In this document: positions 1-10,242 of the stretch, one piece after another | How the letters are laid out: every line of letters begins with the position of its first letter | How positions within the stretch are numbered: the first letter of the stretch is position 1 | From: Amphiplicatus sp046296195 | GTDB lineage: Bacteria > Pseudomonadota > Alphaproteobacteria > Caulobacterales > Parvularculaceae | Assembly: GCA_046296195.1 (NCBI GenBank) | Contig: JBKBLR010000005.1 | Coordinates: 62,001-126,000 of the forward strand | Reading direction: 5' to 3' | DNA length: 64,000 bases | The notes under the pieces: model-generated | The model's input: the letters and a program-made list of their open reading frames with translations, nothing else | Told to the model about the DNA's origin: nothing | Databases searched by the model: none | Program-made: the position numbers and the translations under genes

Positions 1-198
1 TTTGAGGAGGCCGGAGGATTTCTCCTCCCGGTAGCCGACCTCGGCGTAGTCCCAGAGGGCGCCCGCGACCTCCGCGAGCTCCGCTTGCCGCGCATCGATC
101 TTTTTGAGGAGCGCTGCCGCGTCCGGCGAAAGCCCGCCGGCGGCGAAGGCGGGCGCGGTGAGCATGGCGGCGGCGAGCGAAAGGGCGGCGAGGCGCAT
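1..198 (-). CDS. Secreted M20-family amidohydrolase, N-terminal part (runs off left edge)
   Basis: Reading leftward from an ATG at 196-198, 66 codons are visible before the window edge. The first 20 or so residues form a signal peptide (a short basic start, an Ala/Leu-rich core and a likely cleavage after AFA), followed by a helix and the motif WDYAEVGYREEKSSGLL. That motif is the usual N-terminal signature of M20D-type amidohydrolases of the AbgB / aminoacylase kind, which remove acyl groups from amino acids. The metal ligands lie outside the window, so activity cannot be judged. It is divergent from lepA with about 150 bp between the starts. The family call rests on a short stretch, but the motif is characteristic. 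Confidence 0.75.
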   Translation of the reverse strand, partial: MRLAALSLAAAMLTAPAFAAGGLSPDAAALLKKIDARQAELAEVAGALWDYAEVGYREEKSSGLLK

Positions 199-346
199 CG
201 GTCAAATCCGTAAAGGGCGGCGGCGACGACCTTGCCCAGGTTTTCGCAGGCGCTCAACAATGCGGCGCGGCGGTCCCGCGACCCTCGGCCGCCCCCCGCC
301 GCCCGGCATTGGCGCCCCTGCCGGGCTTCTCTATACCCCGCCGGCC

Positions 347-2146
<1,800 letters not shown>

Positions 2147-2222
2147 GCCCGGCGGCCGCGATCTTCGCCGCCCCTTCATATCTCCGCCTAAACGCAGCTT
2201 CTCGAGTGAGGGGGAGATATCG

Positions 2223-3204
2223 ATGATTTCATTGCTGATCGCCGCCGCGCTCGCCGACGGCCCGGGCGCAAGCGAGACGCCGGCCAAAGGCGCGCCGTCG
2301 TCGACCTTGCTCCTCTATCCTGAGGCCTGCAAGCCGGCGCCCGGGACCCAGACGGGGCCCGAGCGAGTGACGCTCAGCTACGCCGTCACCGCCGAGGGCG
2401 CGCCGGTCGACATCCGCGTCCGGGAGTCGACGAATTCCTGCTTCGACGGGCCGGCGATCGACAATGCGCGCCAGTGGCGGTTCGAGCCGCGGCGCGTCAA
2501 CGGCGTCGCGGTCAGGCAAAATGACCTTGAGTCCCTGCTGACCTTCGTTCTGAATGAACCGACCGGCGTTGAATGCAGCGGCGCCAGCCCCCTCCTTCGT
2601 GTTCCGCCGGAATACCCGGTGAAGTGCTTGAATTCGGCCAAGGCGCTGGAAGAGGTGATCGTCGCATTCGACGTGACGGCGGAGGGCGCCGTTGAAAATC
2701 CGTGCGTTGTTGAATCGAGCGAAAAGCGTCTCAACGACGCGGCGACGAAATCGGTTGAGAAGCGACGTTACAGGCCGCAAATTCGCGACGGCGTCGCGCC
2801 TGAACATGCAAACGAGGATCACGTTCGAGCTTTCAAACAGCGGAAAGATGTCAGACATCATCCGCTCCGTCGTCGCCCAGAAGCTCAGGGCGGTGCGTGC
2901 GAAACTTTTGAAGGTGAGCAAGGATTACGCCGCAATTCTCGCCGAGCTCTACGCCATCGAAGCGAAATTCGGCGCCGATTTCCGCCTGCTCGAGATGAGA
3001 GCGTTCTATCCATTGCGCGGCGCCGCGCGGATCGAGGCGAAGAATTATGGCGGCACGCTCGGCGGTCTGCGCATCGCGGCGCGTCTTTCCGTCGACCAGA
3101 CGGCGGGCGAAGCCATCTTGCGCACCATCGAAAGCCTCGAGGCGCATATCGCCGCCGGGAACGCCGCGATCGCCGTCGGCGCAGCGCCCCCGAAGAGCGA
3201 CTAG
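2223..3204 (+). pseudogene. TonB C-terminal-domain protein, broken by a frameshift
   Basis: Translation from the ATG at 2223, behind the GGGGGAG at 2211-2217, gives a short signal-like start and two copies of a TonB-C-like fold. The first runs to about 2560 and ends WRFEPRRVNG; the second starts near 2590 with PEYPVKCL. The second copy should finish with the family's typical sequence, but after RDGVAPE (about 2808) the match jumps to another frame, where MQTRITFEL continues and runs on to a stop at 3204. The 130-residue tail in the second frame holds a helical AKFGADFRLLEMRAFYP segment that I do not recognise. A net one-base loss around 2805-2815 explains this, either as a real mutation or a sequencing error. 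Intact, it would be a periplasmic TonB-like protein of about 325 residues. Confidence 0.6.
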
Positions 3205-3319
3205 CGCAGACCTCGCCCTTTCCTGTCCGCGCAGGGCGGCGGTCGGCGCAAGCAAAGCTTGCGTCCCGCGCCGATGCATCCTTTTATCGCGCCCCGACGC
3301 CTCTGGAGGGGAAGCGCCC

Positions 3320-4615
3320 ATGTCCGACGCCCGCGTGAAGCCGACGAATTATTTCGTCCGCGTGTTCGTGCCCGAGAACCCGACCGTGTTCGGCTTCATC
3401 GGCGGCGGCGCCGGGCTTTTCGCCGACTTTGCGAGTTTCCTCTCCGAACGGGTGACCGCCGGCCTGCTCCTGGTCCTCTTCGCCGGCGGGGCCGGCATTG
3501 CTGCAGCCTTCTGCGTCAGGAAGGCGCTGTCGGTCACGGATAGGACGGAGGCGAACGCCATCGCGGTCGGCAAATGCCTTCCCTGCGACGCCTTCCGCGC
3601 GACCGCGGTCGCCGGCCTCATCTATCTCCTCCTGATGCTCATCGGCGGCGGCCAGTCGGCGACCGAGAGAGTCGGCGAGACGCTTGGACTCATCAAGAAG
3701 GACGTCGAGAAGATTTCAACCGACGTCGAAGCGATCCGCGAGACGACCGACGCCTTCGCGATCATCGACAATCCGAGGGGCGCGGCTGACCGTTTTCACA
3801 ACGCATGGGTTTACCAGAATGTGCGCCGCGACGGGGCGAAGGCGCTCGCCGAGCTCGAGGCGCTCTATGCGGAAGGAACGCCGGCGCGTCTCGATGCGGC
3901 CGAACTTTATTTAACCGCCGGGCGCGCCGCGCTCTCGCGCGAGGCGCTGATCGGGAAGATGCGTGCGCTGGGGCTCAAGAACCGCGACGCGGCCCTTCTC
4001 GTCGTTGCGGCGCGCAATGCGCCGGACCCCGCCTCGGGGGATGCGCTGATCGCCGAGGCGCGCGCGATCGACCCGGCCTTCCCGTTCGCGTGGTGGGACA
4101 TGCAGCGCCAGCAGCCGGTCGCCGCACGACCCGGCGACATCGAGGGGAGCCTTGCGGACTATGCGGCGCAGAAGGCGAACATCGACAAATTCCTGGAGAC
4201 CATCAACGGGCGGCCCGTGGGCGACTTCTTCTACCTGCCGCAGCATCAGGCCGATTTTGAAAGCCTCGCCCGCCAGCAGTCGCAGTCGCTGGCGCAGACC
4301 ATCGCGACCTTCGAAGGCCTCATCAGCCGCCAGCGCGACAGCGCGGCGGCGTTGCGCGCGCGCAAGGAGCAAAAACCGGACGTGCGCTTCCGCTGGCAGG
4401 ACAATGTGACGAAAGATCTCCTCGAGATCGGCGGCGTCTTCGTCGCCGACGCGGACCGCTATCAATGGCGCTTCGGCGGCGGCGACTGGAAGGAAGACAC
4501 GCGCATCGGCCTTTATCACGAGGCGCCGCGCAAGGGCCGCTTCGAGCTTAAGTGGCGCGACCGCCAGACCGGCGAATGGTTCGGACCGTTCGCCTATGAC
4601 TATGCGGCGGAGTGA
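3320..4615 (+). CDS. Membrane protein of unknown function with coiled coil
   Basis: The start at 3320 follows a strong ribosome site (GGAGGGG at 3305-3311) and gives 431 residues. The first 110 residues hold three hydrophobic segments: about 22-42, 48-70 (ending in a Cys) and 95-112. A charged coiled-coil-like stretch follows at 118-145 (IKKDVEKISTDVEAIRE). The remaining 280 residues are soluble and helical with TPR-like spacing (ALAELEALYAEGTPARLDAAELYLTAGRAAL), and the last 60 residues are aromatic and beta-rich (RYQWRFGGGDW, WFGPFAYDY). I do not recognise a named family. The layout, a membrane anchor plus helical repeats, suggests a scaffold or sensor at the inner membrane. It stands alone between the broken TonB-like gene and a repeat-bearing intergenic region. 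Confidence 0.7.
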   Translation: MSDARVKPTNYFVRVFVPENPTVFGFIGGGAGLFADFASFLSERVTAGLLLVLFAGGAGIAAAFCVRKALSVTDRTEANAIAVGKCLPCDAFRATAVAGLIYLLLMLIGGGQSATERVGETLGLIKKDVEKISTDVEAIRETTDAFAIIDNPRGAADRFHNAWVYQNVRRDGAKALAELEALYAEGTPARLDAAELYLTAGRAALSREALIGKMRALGLKNRDAALLVVAARNAPDPASGDALIAEARAIDPAFPFAWWDMQRQQPVAARPGDIEGSLADYAAQKANIDKFLETINGRPVGDFFYLPQHQADFESLARQQSQSLAQTIATFEGLISRQRDSAAALRARKEQKPDVRFRWQDNVTKDLLEIGGVFVADADRYQWRFGGGDWKEDTRIGLYHEAPRKGRFELKWRDRQTGEWFGPFAYDYAAE

Positions 4616-4956
4616 CGGCGGCGCCCGTTAACCATGATTCCGCGCCTGCGGCATTCTGTCATTAACCATCTAACTTCTTGATCCGTATACGAAACAAAAA
4701 TCCGTCCCACCCCTTCCCCATGGCTTTATGATGGCCGCGCCGCAAGGAAAGGACGAGGAACGGACATGGACACCCCGCCGCGCCGCCCGCACGCCGCGCC
4801 ACCATCGCCGATCAGGGCGAATTCTGCGCATTTTTCAGACGCCGATTCTGCGTATTTTCAGGCCGCACCCCGCATGAAAGGCCGAAAAACGGGAAGCGCG
4901 CCGGGAAAAAAATGCGCAGCTTTTGCAGCATCCTCGGGCTCCCGGAGGCGCGCAGG
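4616..4956. other. 340-bp intergenic region upstream of the antitoxin gene
   Basis: No convincing gene is visible. The left half (4620-4720) is AT-richer than its surroundings and could hold a promoter. The right half carries three related 12-bp repeats, described separately. A 64-codon open frame starts at 4766 behind a passable ribosome site, but its translation looks random apart from the repeats and overlaps the antitoxin start region, so I do not call it. Confidence 0.5.
4821..4919. repeat. Direct and inverted repeats, possible antitoxin operator
   Basis: ATTCTGCGCATTTTTCAG at 4821-4838 is followed 24 bp later by the near copy ATTCTGCGTATTTTCAG at 4845-4861. The exact reverse complement of the core, AAAAATGCGCAG, sits at 4908-4919, 38 bp before the start of the Phd-like antitoxin gene. 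Antitoxins of the Phd/YefM family commonly repress their own promoter through repeated palindromic sites, so autoregulatory binding sites are a reasonable reading, but this is inference. Confidence 0.4.
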
Positions 4957-5235
4957 ATGAAATCCTATTCGACGGCCGAGACGGCGCGCCGCCTGTCGGC
5001 GATCCTCAAGGAGGCGGACGGCCGGCCGGTGATCATCAAGCGGCACCGCCGGCCGCGCGCCGCCCTCGTTTCGATGCGCCGCTTCGAAATCTACGAGGCG
5101 CTTTTCAAGAAAGAGCTCGACGAAATGGCGGCCGAGAGCCTTCAGGGCGCGCTGACCGCCGCGTGCGAGGGAAAACTCGGAACCGCGGCGCGTCTGCGCC
5201 TACGGGCGCGCTCGTTCATGAAGGCGGACGGATGA
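4957..5235 (+). CDS. Phd/YefM-type antitoxin, apparently orphan
   Basis: The product has 92 residues. The start at 4957 follows GGAGG at 4944-4948 and gives MKSYSTAETARRLSAILKEA. This is the Phd/YefM DNA-binding fold: a beta strand, then an 'A-R-x-x-L' helix, then a strand-turn-strand with PVIIKRHRRPRAALVS. The remaining half is helical, rich in Lys and Glu, and would normally wrap a toxin. No toxin of the RelE, Doc or PIN kind lies beside it. The next real gene, gcdH, starts 85 bp downstream, and the short open frame that overlaps the stop (5232-5339, 35 codons) does not look like a protein. It could be a solitary regulator or the remnant of a toxin-antitoxin pair. Confidence 0.65.
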   Translation: MKSYSTAETARRLSAILKEADGRPVIIKRHRRPRAALVSMRRFEIYEALFKKELDEMAAESLQGALTAACEGKLGTAARLRLRARSFMKADG

Positions 5236-5320
5236 CCCCGTTTGACCCCCTCGGGACCGGCGCGCTAGAGCCTTGGCGAAGAGGCGCAAGAGCGCCGCGA
5301 GACGATGCCAAGAGGACCCC

Positions 5321-6502
5321 ATGGGCGCAGCAACGATGACCTTCAGATGGGAGGACCCGCTCTCCCTCGAAACGCAGCTGACGGATGAGGAGCGGATGAT
5401 CCGCGACGCGGCGCGCGCCTTCTGCGACGACAAGCTGATGCCGCGCGTCCTGATGGCGAACCGGCAGGAGCGCTTCGACCGCGAGATCATGACCGAGATG
5501 GGCGCGCAAGGACTCCTCGGCGCCACGGTCGCCGAAGAGTATGGCGGCGGCGGCGCGAGCCACGTCGCCTATGGCCTCATCGCGCGTGAGGTCGAGCGGA
5601 TCGATTCCGGCTATCGCTCGGCGATGTCGGTGCAGTCCTCGCTCGTCATGTATCCGATCGAGGCGTTCGGCTCGGAAGAACAGAAGCGGAAATTCCTGCC
5701 GAGGCTCGCGACCGGCGAGATGGTCGGCTGTTTCGGACTGACCGAGGCCGACGGCGGCTCCGATCCCGGGTCGATGCGCACGCGCGCCGACGCCGTTTCC
5801 GGCGGTTTCCGCCTCAACGGCGCCAAGATGTGGATCACCAATTCGCCGATCGCCGACATCGCGGTCGTGTGGGCCAAGCTCGACGGCGACATTCGCGGCT
5901 TCATCGTCGAGCGCGGCATGAAGGGATTCTCGACGCCGAAGATCGAAGGCAAGCTTTCCCTGCGCGCTTCGGTGACGGGCGAAATCGCGCTCGATGACGT
6001 GTACGTGCCGGCGGACAACCTCCTGCCCCATGTGCGCGGGCTCCGGGGCCCGTTCTCCTGCCTCAACAAGGCGCGCTACGGCATTTCCTGGGGCGCGATG
6101 GGCGCGGCCGAATATTGCTGGATGGCGGCGCGCGCCTATGCGATGGACCGCATCGTCTTCGGCAAGCCGATCGCCGCGACGCAGCTCGTCCAGAAGAAGC
6201 TCGCCGACATGCAGACGGAGATCGCGCTGGGCCTGCAAGGATCGCTCGCGCTTGGGCGCATGCTCGACGCCGGCGCCTATGTACCTGAAGCTATTTCCCT
6301 TATGAAACGGAACAATTGCGGCAAGGCGCTCGACATCGCGCGGACGGCGCGCGATATTCACGGCGGCAACGGCATCTCCGACGAGTATCACGTGCTGCGC
6401 CATGCGGTGAACCTTGAAACGGTCAACACCTATGAGGGCACGCACGACATCCACGCGCTCATCCTCGGGCGCGCGATGACCGGCATCCAGGCGTTTCAGT
6501 GA
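5321..6502 (+). CDS. gcdH: Glutaryl-CoA dehydrogenase
   Basis: This FAD acyl-CoA dehydrogenase oxidises and decarboxylates glutaryl-CoA to crotonyl-CoA in lysine, tryptophan and glutarate breakdown. The 393 residues cover all three dehydrogenase domains. Family marks are visible: CFGLTEADGGSDPGSM and WITNSPIADIAVVWAK in the middle domain, the GCDH-type GFSTPKIEGKLSLRASVTG, and the catalytic Glu in NTYEGTHDIHALILGRA near residue 380. An AGAGG ribosome site precedes the ATG at 5321; an internal ATG at 5336 is possible. It lacks the operators found in the catabolic cluster, although glutarate is a conceivable product of that cluster. Confidence 0.93.
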   Translation: MGAATMTFRWEDPLSLETQLTDEERMIRDAARAFCDDKLMPRVLMANRQERFDREIMTEMGAQGLLGATVAEEYGGGGASHVAYGLIAREVERIDSGYRSAMSVQSSLVMYPIEAFGSEEQKRKFLPRLATGEMVGCFGLTEADGGSDPGSMRTRADAVSGGFRLNGAKMWITNSPIADIAVVWAKLDGDIRGFIVERGMKGFSTPKIEGKLSLRASVTGEIALDDVYVPADNLLPHVRGLRGPFSCLNKARYGISWGAMGAAEYCWMAARAYAMDRIVFGKPIAATQLVQKKLADMQTEIALGLQGSLALGRMLDAGAYVPEAISLMKRNNCGKALDIARTARDIHGGNGISDEYHVLRHAVNLETVNTYEGTHDIHALILGRAMTGIQAFQ

Positions 6503-6511
6503 GGCGCCGGG

Positions 6512-8305
6512 CTACTCGTCAAGCAGCCGCGCTTCGCGTTCGGCCTTGCGCGCGGCGAGCCAGTCGCGCACCGGGCGCGGCCAGAAATAGCCGTTGTAGG
6601 GAACGACGCCGAGGATGAGCTTCGCCTTGCGGCGGCGACGGCGCGGCCTGGCGCGCGGCGCGAAGGTTTCGGCGATGGCGACCGTCTCCTCCACCCATTC
6701 GGTCGAGGCCGCGGCGGCGGGGATCTCGTCGACGGCGGGCTCGCTCGCGGCCGGTTCGGGGGCCGTTCTTGCAGGCGCAAGTTCAGCCTCGGCGGCGGTT
6801 TCATCCGCAGGCGGAGCAGGAGCAGGATCGGGCGGGGGCGCGGCGGCGGCCTCCTTCGGGGCGGCGGAGCCCGCCGGGGCATAAGGGGGCGGGGCGACGC
6901 CTTCGGCGCCCGACACGCGCACCGGCCGCACGAACCGCGCGGACGCGCGGCCGACTGGCATCTGCGTGCGAATGCTGCGGCGCACCGCTTCGGCGGCGAC
7001 CAGTCCCGACATCGGCGCGGGCGCAGTCGCCGCTTGCGCGGCGGGGGCGAATTCCTCCGCAGGCGGACTGATAGCGGAGGCCGGCTCCGGCGACGGCGCG
7101 GCGTCGTTGGAAAACGCCTCGAATTCGCGCGTCAGCCGGTCCTGCATGTCGCGCGCGGCGGCGGCGGCGGAGGCTTCGCCGGCCTTTTCCCGCAGCGCGT
7201 TCTTCGATTGCGCAGCCTGCCGGGCCGCGCCGCGTCGGCGGGCGCGCGCGATCGCGGCGGCCTTGGCGGCGGCGCTCAAAGCGGGCCTGCCGCTCTCCTG
7301 GCGCGCGGCGTCGGCCTTCGCGATCCGGGCGGCGAGCCGCTCGACGATCGCGTCATGGTCATCGGTGACCGTGGCGGCCGCCGCTTCGCGCGCCGGCGAG
7401 GCCGCCTCGACCCCGGCATCCTCCGGCGGCGGCACCTTCACGGCGGCGGCGAAAGGTGGCGCGCTCGTCCGGAACAGCGCCGCGAGATCCTCGGTCGACA
7501 ACGGCTCGAGGCCGAGATGGCCGCGCACCTCATTCACCTGGCTCGGCAGGAACTGACTCAACGGCCCGACCTTGCCGAGATGGTTTCCCTGCGCGGCCGC
7601 AAAGCCGAGCCCTTTCAGCGCCGCAAGCGAGGCCTGATCTTCAACGCCGACCGCGGTGATCGCCGCGTTTTTCGCGGCGGCGAGCTCGATGAGCTCGGAA
7701 ATCGCGCTGAGGCCGGGTCCGCGCACGGTGCGTGCAAAGCGCAGGATCGCCGCGCCGCCGGTCTTGATCTCAGAGAACGGAAAGGGATCGATCGAATTCA
7801 GGAATTCGTTCGCACGCCCGCGCACTTCGATTGCAAGCCGCGCGCCCGTCTGGGCGAGCCGCTGCAGCTGCCGCGCCGCCGCCGCGATATCGGCGTCGAC
7901 AGGCGGCATCGGACATTCGAGCGTGACAAGCTCGGGCGGAAAGCCCGCCTCGCGCATCATGACGCTGAAATGTGAAGCAAAGCTCTCATCCGAAAGATCG
8001 CTCAATGCGAGATTGATCGAGAAGCCCGGCGGCGACGGGCCTCGCCAGCTGCGATAGGCGGCAAGCGCCTCGCCGAGCACATAGCGCGACAGCTCGCTCA
8101 TCCGCCCCTGCGTTTCGAAGAAGGAAATGAAGGCGCCCGGCGGCAGCACGCCGAGCGTTGGATGGCGCCAGCGGATGAAAGTCTCAACGCGCGCGAGCGC
8201 GCCATTGCCGAGATCGAAGATCGGCTGAAAAAGGACCTCGAAGTCCTTGTTCTTCAGCGCATTGTCGATGTCGAGATTGGACAGCCGAACTGCCTGCGCG
8301 ACCAT
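6512..8305 (-). CDS. Degenerate EAL-domain protein with long Ala/Pro-rich tail
   Basis: The 597 residues split into an EAL-type barrel (1-260) and a low-complexity tail rich in Ala, Pro and Glu. The barrel fold is recognisable from FEVLFQPIFDLGNG, RWRHPTLGVLPPGAFI and FSINLALSDLSD. However, the catalytic positions for c-di-GMP hydrolysis are altered: the name-giving EAL is ETF, the acidic pair DDFGTG is missing (AIEVRGRAN), and the catalytic Lys-Ile-Asp region reads EIKTGGAA. It is therefore probably not a phosphodiesterase, but may bind c-di-GMP or a protein partner. The extreme C-terminus (VVPYNGYFWPRPVRDWL) is compact and aromatic and looks conserved. The gene stands alone, divergent from nothing, with nadK upstream on the same strand. 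Confidence 0.8.
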   Translation of the reverse strand: MVAQAVRLSNLDIDNALKNKDFEVLFQPIFDLGNGALARVETFIRWRHPTLGVLPPGAFISFFETQGRMSELSRYVLGEALAAYRSWRGPSPPGFSINLALSDLSDESFASHFSVMMREAGFPPELVTLECPMPPVDADIAAAARQLQRLAQTGARLAIEVRGRANEFLNSIDPFPFSEIKTGGAAILRFARTVRGPGLSAISELIELAAAKNAAITAVGVEDQASLAALKGLGFAAAQGNHLGKVGPLSQFLPSQVNEVRGHLGLEPLSTEDLAALFRTSAPPFAAAVKVPPPEDAGVEAASPAREAAAATVTDDHDAIVERLAARIAKADAARQESGRPALSAAAKAAAIARARRRGAARQAAQSKNALREKAGEASAAAAARDMQDRLTREFEAFSNDAAPSPEPASAISPPAEEFAPAAQAATAPAPMSGLVAAEAVRRSIRTQMPVGRASARFVRPVRVSGAEGVAPPPYAPAGSAAPKEAAAAPPPDPAPAPPADETAAEAELAPARTAPEPAASEPAVDEIPAAAASTEWVEETVAIAETFAPRARPRRRRRKAKLILGVVPYNGYFWPRPVRDWLAARKAEREARLLDE

Positions 8306-8506
8306 TCAGTTCCCTCCGTCCGGAAGCCCCTTGCGGCCGCCTGTCCGGCCATGGCGAATCCCCGTCACGCGCGAGCTTTCTCGAAGCGAGTTAAACGACC
8401 CTGAACGGGCTTCAAGCGCGGCGGCGGGATCTCAACACTCCGGGACTCTCATCCGATTCAGAGCCCGCCGTAAACAGTTAATTTTCCATGAGAATCGGGG
8501 CCGCGC

Positions 8507-9274
8507 TCAGTGTTCGAACTGCTCGCGGAGGATCCGCTCGTCGAGTGACTGCCCACGGTCGAAGAGGAGCGCCATCGAGATCTCCCGGTTCTCGGCGATT
8601 TCGACGTCGACGGCGTTCCGGACCTCCTGATTGTCCGCGACCGCCGACACGGGCCGCAGCCCGGCCTCCAGAGCCTCGAACCGGACAATAGCGTCATGCG
8701 GGAGGAGTGCGCCCTTCCACCGCCTCGGCCGGAAGGCGCTGATCGGGGTCAGCGCCAGAAGGTCGGCGCTGATCGGCAAGATCGGGCCATGGGCGGACAG
8801 GTTATAGGCGGTCGACCCTGCCGGCGTCGCCAGCAGCACCCCGTCGCAGGTCAGGGAGTCCATGCGCACCTTCCCGTTCACGTGGATCCTGACGCGGGCG
8901 CTCTGGCGCGTCTGCCGGAACAGCGACACCTCATTAATGGCGAGCGCGCGATGGACCGCGCCCGCCGCATCGGTCGCTTTCATGGCAAGAGGGTGGATGA
9001 CCGCCCGCTCGGCTTCGGCGATCCGGTCCGGCAAGGCCTCGAGGTCGGGGGTGTTCATGAGGAACCCGACCGTCCCGCAATTGACGCCGTAAACCGGCTT
9101 GCCCGCCTTCATATAGGCGCGCAGAGTCTCCAGCATGAAGCCGTCGCCGCCGACCGCGACGATGACGTCGCACTGCGCCGGCCCGTGATCGCCGAAGCGG
9201 CGCCGCAGCGCCGTCGCGGTCTCGATCGCTTCCGGCTTGGCGCTGGAGAGGATGCACAGTCGGTTGTCGGCCAA
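8507..9274 (-). CDS. nadK: NAD kinase
   Basis: NAD kinase phosphorylates NAD to NADP in the cytoplasm. The 255-residue product is the short type common in Alphaproteobacteria. The GGDG motif (VAVGGDGFML, residues 41-50) and the conserved NEVSLFRQT, TPAGSTAYNLSAHGPIL and C-terminal DNQEVR segments are all present. The start at 9274 gives MADNRLCILSSAKPEA; the upstream in-frame DNA is not protein-like. It is divergent from the aldolase gene at 9400. Confidence 0.95.
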   Translation of the reverse strand: MADNRLCILSSAKPEAIETATALRRRFGDHGPAQCDVIVAVGGDGFMLETLRAYMKAGKPVYGVNCGTVGFLMNTPDLEALPDRIAEAERAVIHPLAMKATDAAGAVHRALAINEVSLFRQTRQSARVRIHVNGKVRMDSLTCDGVLLATPAGSTAYNLSAHGPILPISADLLALTPISAFRPRRWKGALLPHDAIVRFEALEAGLRPVSAVADNQEVRNAVDVEIAENREISMALLFDRGQSLDERILREQFEH

Positions 9275-9399
9275 CGCCCACCTCCGGTTTTTCGAATCCT
9301 ACGACGCGCCCCCGCCCCTCGGGAAGCGGTCCGCTGCCGGTCGGGCTCGCCAAGAGGGCGCCGGCTGGTGCATTTTCACGTAAACACAAGGAGGCGAGC

Positions 9400-10233
9400 A
9401 TGACCGCGCAGACGAAAATGGCGGAGACGGTGGGCCGCGCGCCCGGCTTCGATCTCCCGGATCCGGGAACCCTCCCTTCGCTGAAAGGAAAGGTGCCCGC
9501 CGAGGAATGGCGTCTCAGATGCGAGCTTGCGGCGACCTACCGGCTTGTCGCGATGTATGGCTGGGACGACATGATCTTCACCCATATCTCGGTGCGCCTG
9601 CCTGCCGAGAACGGCGAGGAGCGGTTTCTTCTCAACCCCTACGGCCTCTTCTTCGAGGAAATGACCGCGTCGGCGCTCATCAAGGTGGACCTTAAAGGAA
9701 ACTCCGTCCAGGAGACGCCCTATTTCACCAACCCCGCCGGTTTCACGATTCACTCGGCGCTGCACATGGCGCGCGAGGATGCGCACTGCGTCCTGCATGT
9801 CCACACGCCCTACGGCGTCGCCGTGTCGGCGCAGCAGGATGGCCTGCGTCGCTATTCGCAATTCGCGATGATTGTCCATGACGACGTCGCCTATCACGAT
9901 TATGAGGGCATCGCGACCGATCTCGACGAACGCGAACGCTTGGTGCGCGACATCGGCTCGCACAGCTTCCTCATCCTGCGCAACCACGGCACGCTGACGG
10001 TCGGCGCCAATTGCGCGACGGCGTTCCTGCGGATGTATTTCCTCGAACAAGCCTGCCGCGCGCAGATCCTTGCCCAATCCGACACCAAGCCGCCGCGCGA
10101 GGAGCCCCCGGCGATGGGCGCGAAGGTGCTGCAACAGGGCGCCCCGGCTTTTGCGGCGGGGCTTGGCGACAAGCTTGCCTGGCCGGGACTGATGCGCAAG
10201 CTCCAGCGCCTCAATCCCGGTCATGACCGGTAG
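9400..10233 (+). CDS. Class II aldolase/adducin family protein
   Basis: The 277-residue protein belongs to the class II aldolase/adducin family, zinc enzymes related to fuculose-phosphate aldolase that cleave or decarboxylate hydroxy acids. The metal-binding histidines are visible in HVHTPYG (about residue 147) and in LRNHGTLTVG (about residue 195), and the family's early motif FTHISVRLP (about 59) is present. The start at 9400 is preceded by GGAGG at 9391-9395. It has no pathway neighbours, so the substrate is unknown. The stop meets the convergent SIMPL gene within 10 bp. Confidence 0.85.
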   Translation: MTAQTKMAETVGRAPGFDLPDPGTLPSLKGKVPAEEWRLRCELAATYRLVAMYGWDDMIFTHISVRLPAENGEERFLLNPYGLFFEEMTASALIKVDLKGNSVQETPYFTNPAGFTIHSALHMAREDAHCVLHVHTPYGVAVSAQQDGLRRYSQFAMIVHDDVAYHDYEGIATDLDERERLVRDIGSHSFLILRNHGTLTVGANCATAFLRMYFLEQACRAQILAQSDTKPPREEPPAMGAKVLQQGAPAFAAGLGDKLAWPGLMRKLQRLNPGHDR

Positions 10234-10242
10234 GCTTTCACC

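Noticed and set aside
4766..4960. A 64-codon frame behind a passable ribosome site
   Set aside because: The translation is dominated by the DNA repeats and low-complexity residues and collides with the antitoxin start region.
5232..5339. A 35-codon frame whose ATG overlaps the antitoxin stop (ATGA), as a possible toxin
   Set aside because: Far too short for known toxins, no hydrophobic or catalytic pattern, and it overlaps the gcdH start.
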